64,000 nucleotides of DNA. It comes from a virus. Both the position numbers and the translations under genes were made by a program. The stretch is from IMG/VR virus record IMGVR_UViG_3300027728_001610, positions 30,809 through 94,808 of that record; one strand, written 5' to 3'. Positions 33,860 to 40,746 of the stretch are shown here, piece after piece (the stretch's first letter is position 1; each line of letters begins with the position of its first letter). The notes under the pieces are model-generated. The model did no database searches and had not been told where the DNA came from. It saw only the letters and a list, made by a program, of their open reading frames with translations.

Positions 33860-34894
33860 ATGAACATAGATAAATTTAAAGAACTTCTTTCCGTACCATC
33901 AAAAACATATCAAGAAGAAGATATGGTTGAATACATATGTGATGAGTTGGAAAAAATTCAAGGAGTTACATATTACCGTGATTCTATGATGAATATCTAT
34001 GTTACAAAAGGTATTTTGGAAGAAGATGAATATTATCCAATGTTTATTGCTCACACCGATACCGTTCACACCAAAATTGATAAAATTGTTGTTAAAGAAG
34101 AAAAACTTCAAAGACCTTATACTTTTGGAAAAACTTTTGACAACACAGAAGTTGATGTATTAAAAGCATATGACAAATATGACAACCCAACAGGTATTGG
34201 TGGTGATGACAAATGTGGAATTTTTATTTGTTTGGAATTATTAAAACAATTAGATAAAGTTAAGGTTGGTTTATTTGTTTCAGAAGAAACAGGATGTCAC
34301 GGCTCATCAAAATGTGATGAAAACTTTTTACAAGATGTTGGTTATATTACACAATACGATGCACCTGGAAATCACCTAATTTCCGAGATTTGCTCGGGAG
34401 TTCGTTTATTTGAAAGAGATAGTGAATTTTTTAATATTGTGATTCCAACAATTGAAGAGTCATTTAAAAATGAAATGTTAGTTCAATCTCACCCATATAC
34501 CGATATATCACAACTTAAAAAGAAAATTGATGTTTGTTGTATTAATATGTCTTGTGGATATTACAATATGCATACCTCAAATGAGTTTATATCAATTGAT
34601 GATGTAATTTGTGCAATTGATGCAGGAAAAAATATGGTTGAAAAACTTGGATTAAAAAAATACAAATACGAATATAAACCAATTGTTTATACGCCAAATA
34701 CCGTTATGAATTCACTAATTGATTTTGATTATGATGAAGATGAGTTGGTCCATAATTTGGATTCAATTGAAGTGATTGAAGAAAGTGAAGGAATTTATAT
34801 TATGGATTCTTATCAAGGGGAATCTGTTTTTATTTCAGATGAAAATTTACCAGCACTTTATGAAATAATAAGAGAAAGACTTCTTGGATTATAA
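33860..34894 (+). CDS. M20-type (peptidase T-like) zinc aminopeptidase
   Basis: 344 residues with the co-catalytic zinc peptidase pattern. IAHTDTVH (residues ~63-70) supplies the first His and Asp. TGIGGDDKCGIFICLELL supplies the bridging Asp, FVSEETGCHGS the catalytic Glu pair, TQYDAPGNH a further ligand, and YNMHTSNE the last His. This order and the GxDDKxG motif are those of tripeptidase/M20 enzymes. It is cytoplasmic and probably cleaves short peptides. Placed next to a Clp unfoldase and tmRNA, it would complete degradation to amino acids. Phage copies are unusual. Confidence 0.8.
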   Translation: MNIDKFKELLSVPSKTYQEEDMVEYICDELEKIQGVTYYRDSMMNIYVTKGILEEDEYYPMFIAHTDTVHTKIDKIVVKEEKLQRPYTFGKTFDNTEVDVLKAYDKYDNPTGIGGDDKCGIFICLELLKQLDKVKVGLFVSEETGCHGSSKCDENFLQDVGYITQYDAPGNHLISEICSGVRLFERDSEFFNIVIPTIEESFKNEMLVQSHPYTDISQLKKKIDVCCINMSCGYYNMHTSNEFISIDDVICAIDAGKNMVEKLGLKKYKYEYKPIVYTPNTVMNSLIDFDYDEDELVHNLDSIEVIEESEGIYIMDSYQGESVFISDENLPALYEIIRERLLGL

Positions 34895-36022
34895 ATCGTC
34901 TTTTGTTAAATCAAACAACGGTTCTGTATTCAACAAATTTAATAGATATTCAAAACTTGTTTTCATCATTTTGTAGTTGTAACCACCATCAAGTTTTCTA
35001 AATTGATAAGTTATTTGCAAATTTTTGTTATCAACTTTATTAATCTTAATTGAATATTTTTTGTTTTTTGAATATATCCACGTTTCAAGACCTCCCAATT
35101 TTTGTATTTCATCTATTAATTTAAAAAACTTCAAGTTATACTGTTCGGTATTATCTTTAATGTTTTCTAGTTCATTTTCAAGAATACTTGTAACTTTGTT
35201 ATTCCAATATTCATTAAATGCTTGTCCGTCCCAAAAATTATGTTGCATTTCATAATATTCAGGAAGGTGGTTTACATTTGCCGTTTCTACGGCCTTAAAT
35301 AATAAATCCAATAATAAATCATCAGGTTCACCAAATCTTGCAAATAACATAATGGCAGACCCCCAACTTAACTCATACTTCCAAAAACAATATTTATCTG
35401 AATATCTTTCAATACCAATTTCATCTAAACAATTACAATAAGCCTTTTCTATACCTTCTGGCACCTCATTTTCAACCGCAAGAACTGAAGCGTCAATATA
35501 AGCATCAGTAATTGCATCTTCTAAACCTAAAATTTCAAGTAAATTTGTGATTTTATCAGTATCTTTTGAAATAACTTTACCATTTTTCAATTCTATTGAA
35601 TTATATACTTCAGAAGAAAGGTATTTTGAAATTTCTTTAACTATAGATAACTGCTCATAAGTAAAATAATCAATAACATACCCCTCACGCCAATCATCAT
35701 ATGTTCTATCACTAAAATCACGCCACCAACTCCAATTACCATTATACATAGATTCATAGTTATGGGCATCATACTCACCATCACTACCATCTTCATAATA
35801 GTCTTTGAAAAAAAATTGTAAGTATTCGGATAAACCATCAAATGTAAAATGTAGACCATCTTGTCTTACTTCTATAATACCTTCATACGAATTTCCCTCA
35901 CTATCAAAAAAATCAACATCATAAGGGCTCAATCTTTTTTTATTAATCTCCAATATTTTTTGGTAGTCAGATTTTTCTTCATCAGAATCATCATCTTCAA
36001 AAAGAAATATTTTTTTAATCAT
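34889..36022 (-). CDS. Hypothetical acidic protein (377 aa)
   Basis: No family recognised. It begins MIKKIFLFEDDDSDEEKSDY, contains a Trp/Tyr/Asp-rich stretch (YNGNWSWWRDFSDRTYDDWR), a helical middle and a C-terminal strand-rich region. The first residues (IFLFE) could serve as a very short leader. The late-type motif lies 3 nt before the ATG. It converges with the peptidase gene (stop codons overlap). Confidence 0.5.
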   Translation of the reverse strand: MIKKIFLFEDDDSDEEKSDYQKILEINKKRLSPYDVDFFDSEGNSYEGIIEVRQDGLHFTFDGLSEYLQFFFKDYYEDGSDGEYDAHNYESMYNGNWSWWRDFSDRTYDDWREGYVIDYFTYEQLSIVKEISKYLSSEVYNSIELKNGKVISKDTDKITNLLEILGLEDAITDAYIDASVLAVENEVPEGIEKAYCNCLDEIGIERYSDKYCFWKYELSWGSAIMLFARFGEPDDLLLDLLFKAVETANVNHLPEYYEMQHNFWDGQAFNEYWNNKVTSILENELENIKDNTEQYNLKFFKLIDEIQKLGGLETWIYSKNKKYSIKINKVDNKNLQITYQFRKLDGGYNYKMMKTSFEYLLNLLNTEPLFDLTKDDL

Positions 36023-36025
36023 ATT

Positions 36026-36033
36026 TATAAATA
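36026..36033 (-). promoter_or_regulatory. TATTTATA late-type motif
   Basis: TATTTATA on the minus strand 3 nt before the ATG at 36022. The site is part of a symmetric TATTTATAAATA. Confidence 0.5.
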
Positions 36034-36035
36034 TA

Positions 36036-36066
36036 TTGTAAAATACAATTAATTGTATTATCTTTG
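36036..36066 (+). promoter_or_regulatory. Host sigma-A-type promoter of tmRNA, TTG-N20-TATCTTTG
   Basis: TTG at 36036-36038 and TATCTTTG at 36059-36066. The mature tmRNA starts 22 nt after the -7 element, implying a short 5' trailer removed by host RNase P. Confidence 0.6.
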
Positions 36067-36088
36067 TTTTATAGTTCTTTGAAAATAT

Positions 36089-36492
36089 GGGCCCGACTTG
36101 GATTTGACAGGCGTTGGTTGAATATAAGGAGCATGCCGGGACTGAATTAATCTCGTTAAAAACTGATTCACACTATATACGGCAACGTACTAGATAACCT
36201 TTCAGTGGTTGGTTTAATTGCAACTGAGCAAGTTACTGTAGCTTAATATAAGCACGGAAACGGGAGCCGGTTCACATACGCTTAGCAACAGAAGTGATAA
36301 AAGTGGATTACCATTAAACTATAAATTGAATGGTCCATTGGTTGTTAATTTACGATGGTGAAGAACAAATTAACCTTGTTTTTGGTCAAGACAAAATCAA
36401 ATATTTTGGGGTATTAGAAAATACCAACCTAAGCATGTAGTTGTCTTTTAGACAAGACGAGCTGGACGAGGTTTCGATTACCTCCGGGTCCA
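36089..36492 (+). ncRNA. ssrA: tmRNA (transfer-messenger RNA)
   Basis: The 5' end GGGCCCGACTTGGATTTGAC and the 3' end pair as a 7-bp acceptor stem: GGGCCCG (36089-36095) with CGGGTCC (36485-36491), one G-U. The 3' part has the conserved CTAAGCATGTAG and a T arm GAGG-TTTCGATTA-CCTC. A is the discriminator; CCA is not encoded. GCATGCCGGGA...TCTCG and TGAAT...ATTCA build pseudoknot 1. About 8 nt later GGC (36181) is the best resume codon and opens a frame closing at TAA 36244-36246. The 21-residue tag begins GNVLDNLSVV and ends IATEQVTVA, longer than usual and without the standard LAA end. SmpB must come from the host. Confidence 0.88.
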
Positions 36493-36510
36493 CACTAGAC
36501 ATTTTGTACT

Positions 36511-36549
36511 TCTGGCCATATTTATATGAAAATATTATATATGGCCAGA
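36511..36549 (+). promoter_or_regulatory. Hairpin over the start of the GIY-YIG gene
   Basis: A perfect 11-bp inverted repeat TCTGGCCATAT / ATATGGCCAGA encloses a 17-nt loop holding the ATG at 36526. A second in-frame ATG (36541) lies inside the right arm. A read-through transcript from tmRNA would fold this and could hide the start site, as known for some T4 homing endonuclease genes. It could alternatively act as an imperfect terminator. Confidence 0.6.
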
Positions 36550-37365
36550 GCACAAAAAAAATATCATTATATCTATAAAACTATTTGCTTAATAACTAAT
36601 CGGTTTTACATTGGAATGCACTCAACAGACAATATTAATGACAATTATTTAGGTAGCGGTAGAAGACTATGGAATTCAATTAATTATCACGGTAAAGAAA
36701 ACCACAAAAAAGAAATATTAGAATTTTTTTCTAATAGAGAGGAGCTTAAATTGAGAGAAAAAGAAATTGTCAATAAAGAACTTATCAATGACGTTTATTG
36801 TATGAATTTACAATTAGGTGGTGGAGGTGGGTTCAAAGATGACTCACATATGGTGAAAACATGTAAAGCGGGGAATGAAAAATTTATAAAAAACATGTTG
36901 GACCCTGAATACAGAAAAATATTTTCACAAAAAATGTCAGAAGCAAATAAAAAAAGTTTTGAGTTAGGTAAACGTGTTGGGGTAAATTTTTATGATTGGA
37001 CAGGTAAAAAACACACGGAGGAATCCAAACAAAAACTTAGCTCAAAAAAAAAGAACACAGGTATTGGTTCCGATAATTCAGTTTGGGGGATGAAATGGAT
37101 GAATAAAGAATGTAAAAATAAAATGGTAAAGCCAGAAGATTTCACCTATTATTTATCTATGGATTGGCAATTTGGTCAATATCTTAGTGAAGAAAAAAAA
37201 TTAATTTTAAGAAATAGTTTAGATAATGCTAGAAAATACTACAAACCGTCCTGTACGGGTAGAAAGTGGATTAATAAAGATGGGAAAAATAAAAGAGTAT
37301 ATGAAGATGAACTGAAAAGTTTTTTTGATGATGGTTGGGTTTTAGGTTGTTTAATAAAAAAATAA
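36526..37365 (+). CDS. GIY-YIG homing endonuclease with NUMOD-type DNA-binding repeats
   Basis: 279 residues. The N-terminal GIY-YIG domain reads YHYIYKTICLITNRFYIGMH, then NYLGSGRRLWNSI, and EKEIVNKELI with a likely catalytic Glu. A GGGGGF loop follows, then KHTEESKQKLSSKKK (NUMOD3-like). Two copies of a W-M/I-N-K...V-x-E/P-...-D-x-W-x-x-G module complete the C-terminus (KWMNKECKNKMVKPEDF and KWINKDGKNKRVYEDEL). Free-standing genes of this type spread by cutting unoccupied alleles; its placement beside the tmRNA gene suggests that locus as target. ATG at 36541 is an alternative start. Confidence 0.85.
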   Translation: MKILYMARAQKKYHYIYKTICLITNRFYIGMHSTDNINDNYLGSGRRLWNSINYHGKENHKKEILEFFSNREELKLREKEIVNKELINDVYCMNLQLGGGGGFKDDSHMVKTCKAGNEKFIKNMLDPEYRKIFSQKMSEANKKSFELGKRVGVNFYDWTGKKHTEESKQKLSSKKKNTGIGSDNSVWGMKWMNKECKNKMVKPEDFTYYLSMDWQFGQYLSEEKKLILRNSLDNARKYYKPSCTGRKWINKDGKNKRVYEDELKSFFDDGWVLGCLIKK

Positions 37366-37382
37366 TTGTTTTTATAAAAAAT

Positions 37383-37412
37383 TTGGAACTTAAAATAAAA
37401 TTAGTATATTTG
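37383..37412 (+). promoter_or_regulatory. Host sigma-A-type promoter TTG-N19-TATATTTG
   Basis: TTG at 37383-37385 and TATATTTG at 37405-37412 with 19-nt spacing; 30 nt before the ATG of the CAP-like gene. Confidence 0.7.
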
Positions 37413-37442
37413 TAGAGTAATCATTCATAAACCCTTAAAAAA

Positions 37443-38018
37443 ATGAAAAAATTAATTCTTACACTTTTTGCAATTTTACTTTATGTGAATGCTTACACAC
37501 AAACAATAGACTATTCAAACTTTGACTATTTATTGTATGAAAAAAAAGTTATAGAAAAAATTAATAACTACCGAAGTGGCATTGGTTTTAAAAAGTTATA
37601 TACCTCGAATACTTTGAAAAACTTTACATCGGTAAACACATCAACTCAAAATTCAACTCAAGACAGGGCGTTTCATTTAAAGGCCGATGACACTAATGAT
37701 ACAATAAACAGAAAATTATATAGTGAACTTTATAACCTTACTGGAGGTAAATGTGGAATAAAAGAACCACCAAGCGTTTTTATTAATGAAGGATATGGAG
37801 AAATAATATCAGTAGTTAGTGGTAAATATGATACCTATGATGAATTGGCAATCGAAGTATTAAATGCCTGGTTACATTCTCCTCCACACAAAAATACAAT
37901 TGAAACAAAATTTGTTAATTTAGATGAGTATGCGGGGTTAATTAGTTGTTCTGCAAAAATTTCAAAAAGTGGTAAACTATATACTGTAGTTAACTTTGTT
38001 TCGGTTTCTAATTTTTAA
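37443..38018 (+). CDS. Secreted CAP/SCP-like domain protein
   Basis: 191 residues. The N-terminus MKKLILTLFAILLYVNAYTQ is a typical signal peptide with cleavage likely after YTQ or NAY. The mature protein has a CAP-like pattern: VIEKINNYRSGIGFKKL at the start and VLNAWLHSPPHKNTI near the end, the conserved W-x-x-S-x-x-H segment of bacterial CAP domains. The second conserved His-Glu pair is less clear. It would be exported to the periplasm or surface. The host-type promoter suggests early expression. Such a protein may act on the host envelope or exclude other phages; this is inference. Confidence 0.65.
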   Translation: MKKLILTLFAILLYVNAYTQTIDYSNFDYLLYEKKVIEKINNYRSGIGFKKLYTSNTLKNFTSVNTSTQNSTQDRAFHLKADDTNDTINRKLYSELYNLTGGKCGIKEPPSVFINEGYGEIISVVSGKYDTYDELAIEVLNAWLHSPPHKNTIETKFVNLDEYAGLISCSAKISKSGKLYTVVNFVSVSNF

Positions 38019-39049
38019 ATATAAGGTTTTACGTATTTAGCATATCTTTGATTTGATGATGTTGTATTACCTTCTGAAATTCCCATCATATATATTAATT
38101 TCGAATCACTTTTTGATACGTTAGTTGATGGTGGAAATATTTTATCAATAGGGTAAGAATTATTATATTGTTGACTTGTAATTTTAGTAATTCTTTTACC
38201 TGTAGGGTCCCAATAAAAATTCCACCTAACTAAAGGCACGGTATATGGGTTTTTCATCACTCCTGGATTCCATTTAATTTCAAACGCGGAAATTTTGTCG
38301 GCACTATTTCTAATTATTTGTGGACATTGGTTACTGTAATCATCAGGTCGACCGGCACCTCCTTGTGAGGTTTTTCCGTTACAAAAATAAGAACCTGTCA
38401 AAACCATTTTAGGAGATATGTCATTGAACGTTTTAATACCACTAATATTATATATTTCATCTATTGTTTTAAATACCATCCTACAAGTTATAAATTGACC
38501 GGCATTTGGGTATGTTACTGTGTCCTTATCTTTATCAGTTTTACCACCAGTATCAACAACCCAAGATTGAGTTGAAATTTTTGTAACATCAGCCTTTTTA
38601 ATATTGAATTTTGCTAATTTCTGAAACAATGATGTTTCAAAAGACGAACTTCTTTTTAACGCTAAATCTTTATTTTTTTGGTATAAATCGGTTTCTGTTG
38701 GGGTGACTACCTTCCAATCGTTTGTGTGGTCAAATCCTGTTGGTTTACCTCCCCATGAATTACTAGCTCCCGCAGTAACTGTAATGTTAGAACAAATCAT
38801 ACCACCAGAACTTGTTCTCATTTTTTTTGCTTCTGGGTTAGCATCTATTTTGGCAATTAAATTTGTAATAAATGTATCAATAAATGCCGATGGGTCAGTC
38901 GCACCCGCAGCATAAGTACTTTTTTCAGAATGTTGGATATTAACCTCTTCAGTTAATAATGGTTTTCTATTAAGAACCTTTGCAACTTCTTTAATATGCA
39001 TTTCCAAAATGCGTTGTTTTTCTGATTCTGAAATTATAAATTTACTCAT
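38015..39049 (-). CDS. Leader-bearing protein, type ISESEKQRILEMH (344 aa)
   Basis: The N-terminus FIISESEKQRILEMHIKEVA is the same leader as at 29166-29669, followed by NRKPLLTE then E, which fits an (L/I)-x-E protease site after residue ~35. The remaining ~305 residues are a beta-rich globular domain with four Cys in the C-terminal part (MICSN, ITCRM, YFCNG, NQCPQ) and no recognised family. Stop codon overlaps that of the convergent CAP-like gene. Predicted internal virion protein. Confidence 0.6.
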   Translation of the reverse strand: MSKFIISESEKQRILEMHIKEVAKVLNRKPLLTEEVNIQHSEKSTYAAGATDPSAFIDTFITNLIAKIDANPEAKKMRTSSGGMICSNITVTAGASNSWGGKPTGFDHTNDWKVVTPTETDLYQKNKDLALKRSSSFETSLFQKLAKFNIKKADVTKISTQSWVVDTGGKTDKDKDTVTYPNAGQFITCRMVFKTIDEIYNISGIKTFNDISPKMVLTGSYFCNGKTSQGGAGRPDDYSNQCPQIIRNSADKISAFEIKWNPGVMKNPYTVPLVRWNFYWDPTGKRITKITSQQYNNSYPIDKIFPPSTNVSKSDSKLIYMMGISEGNTTSSNQRYAKYVKPYI

Positions 39050-39081
39050 ATTTTTTTATTATCTTTGTTTAATAAATATAC
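39050..39081. repeat. First copy of a 32-bp duplicated promoter module
   Basis: An exact 32-bp sequence that recurs at 40192-40223. On the plus strand it contains TATCTTTG (host -7 type); on the minus strand it contains TATTTATT (late type), 21 nt before the ATG of the leader-bearing gene at 39049. Confidence 0.8.
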
Positions 39082-39136
39082 GACAAGTTTATAAAAGTTT
39101 ATTTTTTCAAAAACTTAAAAATTTTTTCAAAAAAAT

Positions 39137-39166
39137 TTGGATATATAGAAAAAACCCGTATCTTTG
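39137..39166 (+). promoter_or_regulatory. Host sigma-A-type promoter TTG-N19-TATCTTTG
   Basis: TTG at 39137-39139 and TATCTTTG at 39159-39166, 19-nt spacing, upstream of the secreted 146-aa protein. Confidence 0.7.
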
Positions 39167-39204
39167 TATTGTAATCAGTTATTAACCATCTAAAAATCAA
39201 AATT

Positions 39205-39645
39205 ATGAAAAAATTGTTTTTTGTTTCCCTTTTATTATTTTTTGTAACGTCGTTAAGTGCCCAAACAAAGTATAACTTTTTTGGTTTATATGGTAATGAT
39301 TACTATGATATTACCGATAAAAAAATGAAGTATGAGGATATTTTATCGTCTGATAATTTGGGTCAAAAGTTATTAAACGGAGGGTTTAATCATTATGAGA
39401 TTAATTTAGAAAAAAAGACTTTTACTCATAATTATGTTACTTTGGAAACTGGGGAACCAGACCGAAAAGAAGTTGTCAGTAAAATTACTAACCTTGTATA
39501 TGGTAAAGGATTTATTAAGTTTAATGTTACAACTAAAGACTTTGGTAAATTAAACTTGGTCATTAATAATGACGATTCGGATGATATTGGTCTTGTTGTG
39601 GTTTTTAAAGAATCTGATAAAACCTACGCGGCGGTATTTAAATAA
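39205..39645 (+). CDS. Secreted hypothetical protein (146 aa)
   Basis: The N-terminus MKKLFFVSLLLFFVTSLSAQ is a clear signal peptide with cleavage after SAQ. The mature ~125 residues are beta-rich (FNHYEINLEKKTFTHNYVTL) and not recognised as a known family. A strong host-type promoter precedes it and a terminator follows, so it is an independent, probably early unit. Periplasmic or surface location in the host is expected. Confidence 0.6.
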   Translation: MKKLFFVSLLLFFVTSLSAQTKYNFFGLYGNDYYDITDKKMKYEDILSSDNLGQKLLNGGFNHYEINLEKKTFTHNYVTLETGEPDRKEVVSKITNLVYGKGFIKFNVTTKDFGKLNLVINNDDSDDIGLVVVFKESDKTYAAVFK

Positions 39646-39672
39646 AAAACCCCCCCATTAAGGGGGGTTTTA
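39644..39672. terminator. Bidirectional terminator
   Basis: AAAACCCCCC and GGGGGGTTTT form a strong stem with a short loop between two convergent genes. A runs on one side and T runs on the other serve both strands. Confidence 0.9.
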
Positions 39673-39676
39673 TTTA

Positions 39677-40171
39677 TTATTTTTTTAATAAATTTTGTAC
39701 TTCAAATTTGTAACTATTACCTGCCTTAACATTCGGGTCTGCGGGTGCTCCTTGGGAACTACAGAATTGTCTTGTAAGGTCATTAATTTTTCCGTATCCA
39801 AAACGGAAATAAGGACCTCCGTCCGTTATTGATGATACTCCATCGTATAATGTAGAAGGGTTCATTGAATCGTAACTTGTATCGTTTTTATCAGATTGAG
39901 TTGTTCCACATGCTCCGACCATTTTACTCACATCGTATTTTTTATTACCTTTGTAGTCAATAACCATACCATTGAATGAAACCTCAAAAGGAATCATCAT
40001 AGGATAACCAGGTCTTTTTTGTTTTGCGGCAATTGTTGGGTTTGACATAACAACTAAGTATTTCAACTCACCTCGTCCAGCATCTACAATTGGAGTATTA
40101 GATTGTTCGTTTATTACTCGTTTTACGATACGAGCCAAGTCATTTTCTGTTAATCTAACAATTCTTTTCAT
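39677..40171 (-). CDS. Leader-bearing protein, type RIVKRVINE (164 aa)
   Basis: The N-terminus is MKRIVRLTENDLARIVKRVI followed by NEQ; I-N-E matches the prohead protease pattern and equals the capsid protein's own LINE site. The rest (~140 aa) contains two Cys (MVGACGTT and QFCSSQG) and appears globular, with no recognised family. The late-type motif is in the duplicated 32-bp module ~40 nt upstream. Predicted internal or injected virion protein. Confidence 0.6.
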   Translation of the reverse strand: MKRIVRLTENDLARIVKRVINEQSNTPIVDAGRGELKYLVVMSNPTIAAKQKRPGYPMMIPFEVSFNGMVIDYKGNKKYDVSKMVGACGTTQSDKNDTSYDSMNPSTLYDGVSSITDGGPYFRFGYGKINDLTRQFCSSQGAPADPNVKAGNSYKFEVQNLLKK

Positions 40172-40191
40172 AATTTTTTTTTTATTAGTTA

Positions 40192-40223
40192 ATTTTTTTA
40201 TTATCTTTGTTTAATAAATATAC
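40192..40223. repeat. Second copy of the 32-bp duplicated promoter module
   Basis: Identical to 39050-39081. Plus strand TATCTTTG (40202-40209) could drive the glycosylase-like gene at 40249; minus strand TATTTATT could drive the leader-bearing gene at 40171. Confidence 0.8.
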
Positions 40224-40248
40224 CTTACTTTGAAAAAGTTCAATTTTT

Positions 40249-40722
40249 ATGCAAACATTTCTTCCATACTCAGATTTTAGAAAATCATTAGAGTCATTAG
40301 ATAACAAACGTTTAGGTAAACAACGTGTAGAGGCCTATCAAATTATTTCAGCAATTACAGGTAGACTTCGTAAAGATGGAAAACCATATAAGGGTTGGTT
40401 AAATCACCCTTGTTCTGTTATGTGGAAAGACTATGTTAATTCACTTAAACAATACTATAATGATTGTATTGATGTTTGGGTTGAACGAGGTTTTAAAAAT
40501 ACAATGGAACACGAACATATTGAAGGTGAGTTTGTTTTACCTCATTGGTTGGGTAATGAAGAATTCCACTCTTCACATAGAGCAAATTTATTACGTAAAG
40601 ATTTTGAGTATTATTCTAAACATAATTGGACTGAAGACCCCAATGACCCATATGTGTGGATGGACGATAAGGGTTTGTGGTATAAACAAATTGTTGGAAG
40701 TAAAAAGCGAATTTACTTATAA
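40249..40722 (+). CDS. Pyrimidine-dimer glycosylase-like protein (MSMEG_6728 type)
   Basis: 157 residues starting MQTFLPYSDFRKSLESLDNK then RLGKQRVEAYQI. This is the hallmark of the MSMEG_6728 family, which is related to the Pyr_excise/DenV group of pyrimidine-dimer DNA glycosylases (pattern MQTFLPYPDFxxSxxxLDxKRLGKQRVE). GWLNHPCSVMWKDYVNSLKQ also fits. Host-type promoter element upstream. A role in repair of UV damage is likely from family resemblance; catalytic activity is not proven by the sequence. Confidence 0.7.
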   Translation: MQTFLPYSDFRKSLESLDNKRLGKQRVEAYQIISAITGRLRKDGKPYKGWLNHPCSVMWKDYVNSLKQYYNDCIDVWVERGFKNTMEHEHIEGEFVLPHWLGNEEFHSSHRANLLRKDFEYYSKHNWTEDPNDPYVWMDDKGLWYKQIVGSKKRIYL

Positions 40723-40746
40723 TAGATTTTAGAATATATTTAAAAT

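Noticed and set aside
36511-36549. The hairpin after tmRNA as an ordinary terminator
   Set aside because: There is no T run after the stem and it encloses the start codon of the next gene, so a regulatory role is preferred, though termination is not excluded.
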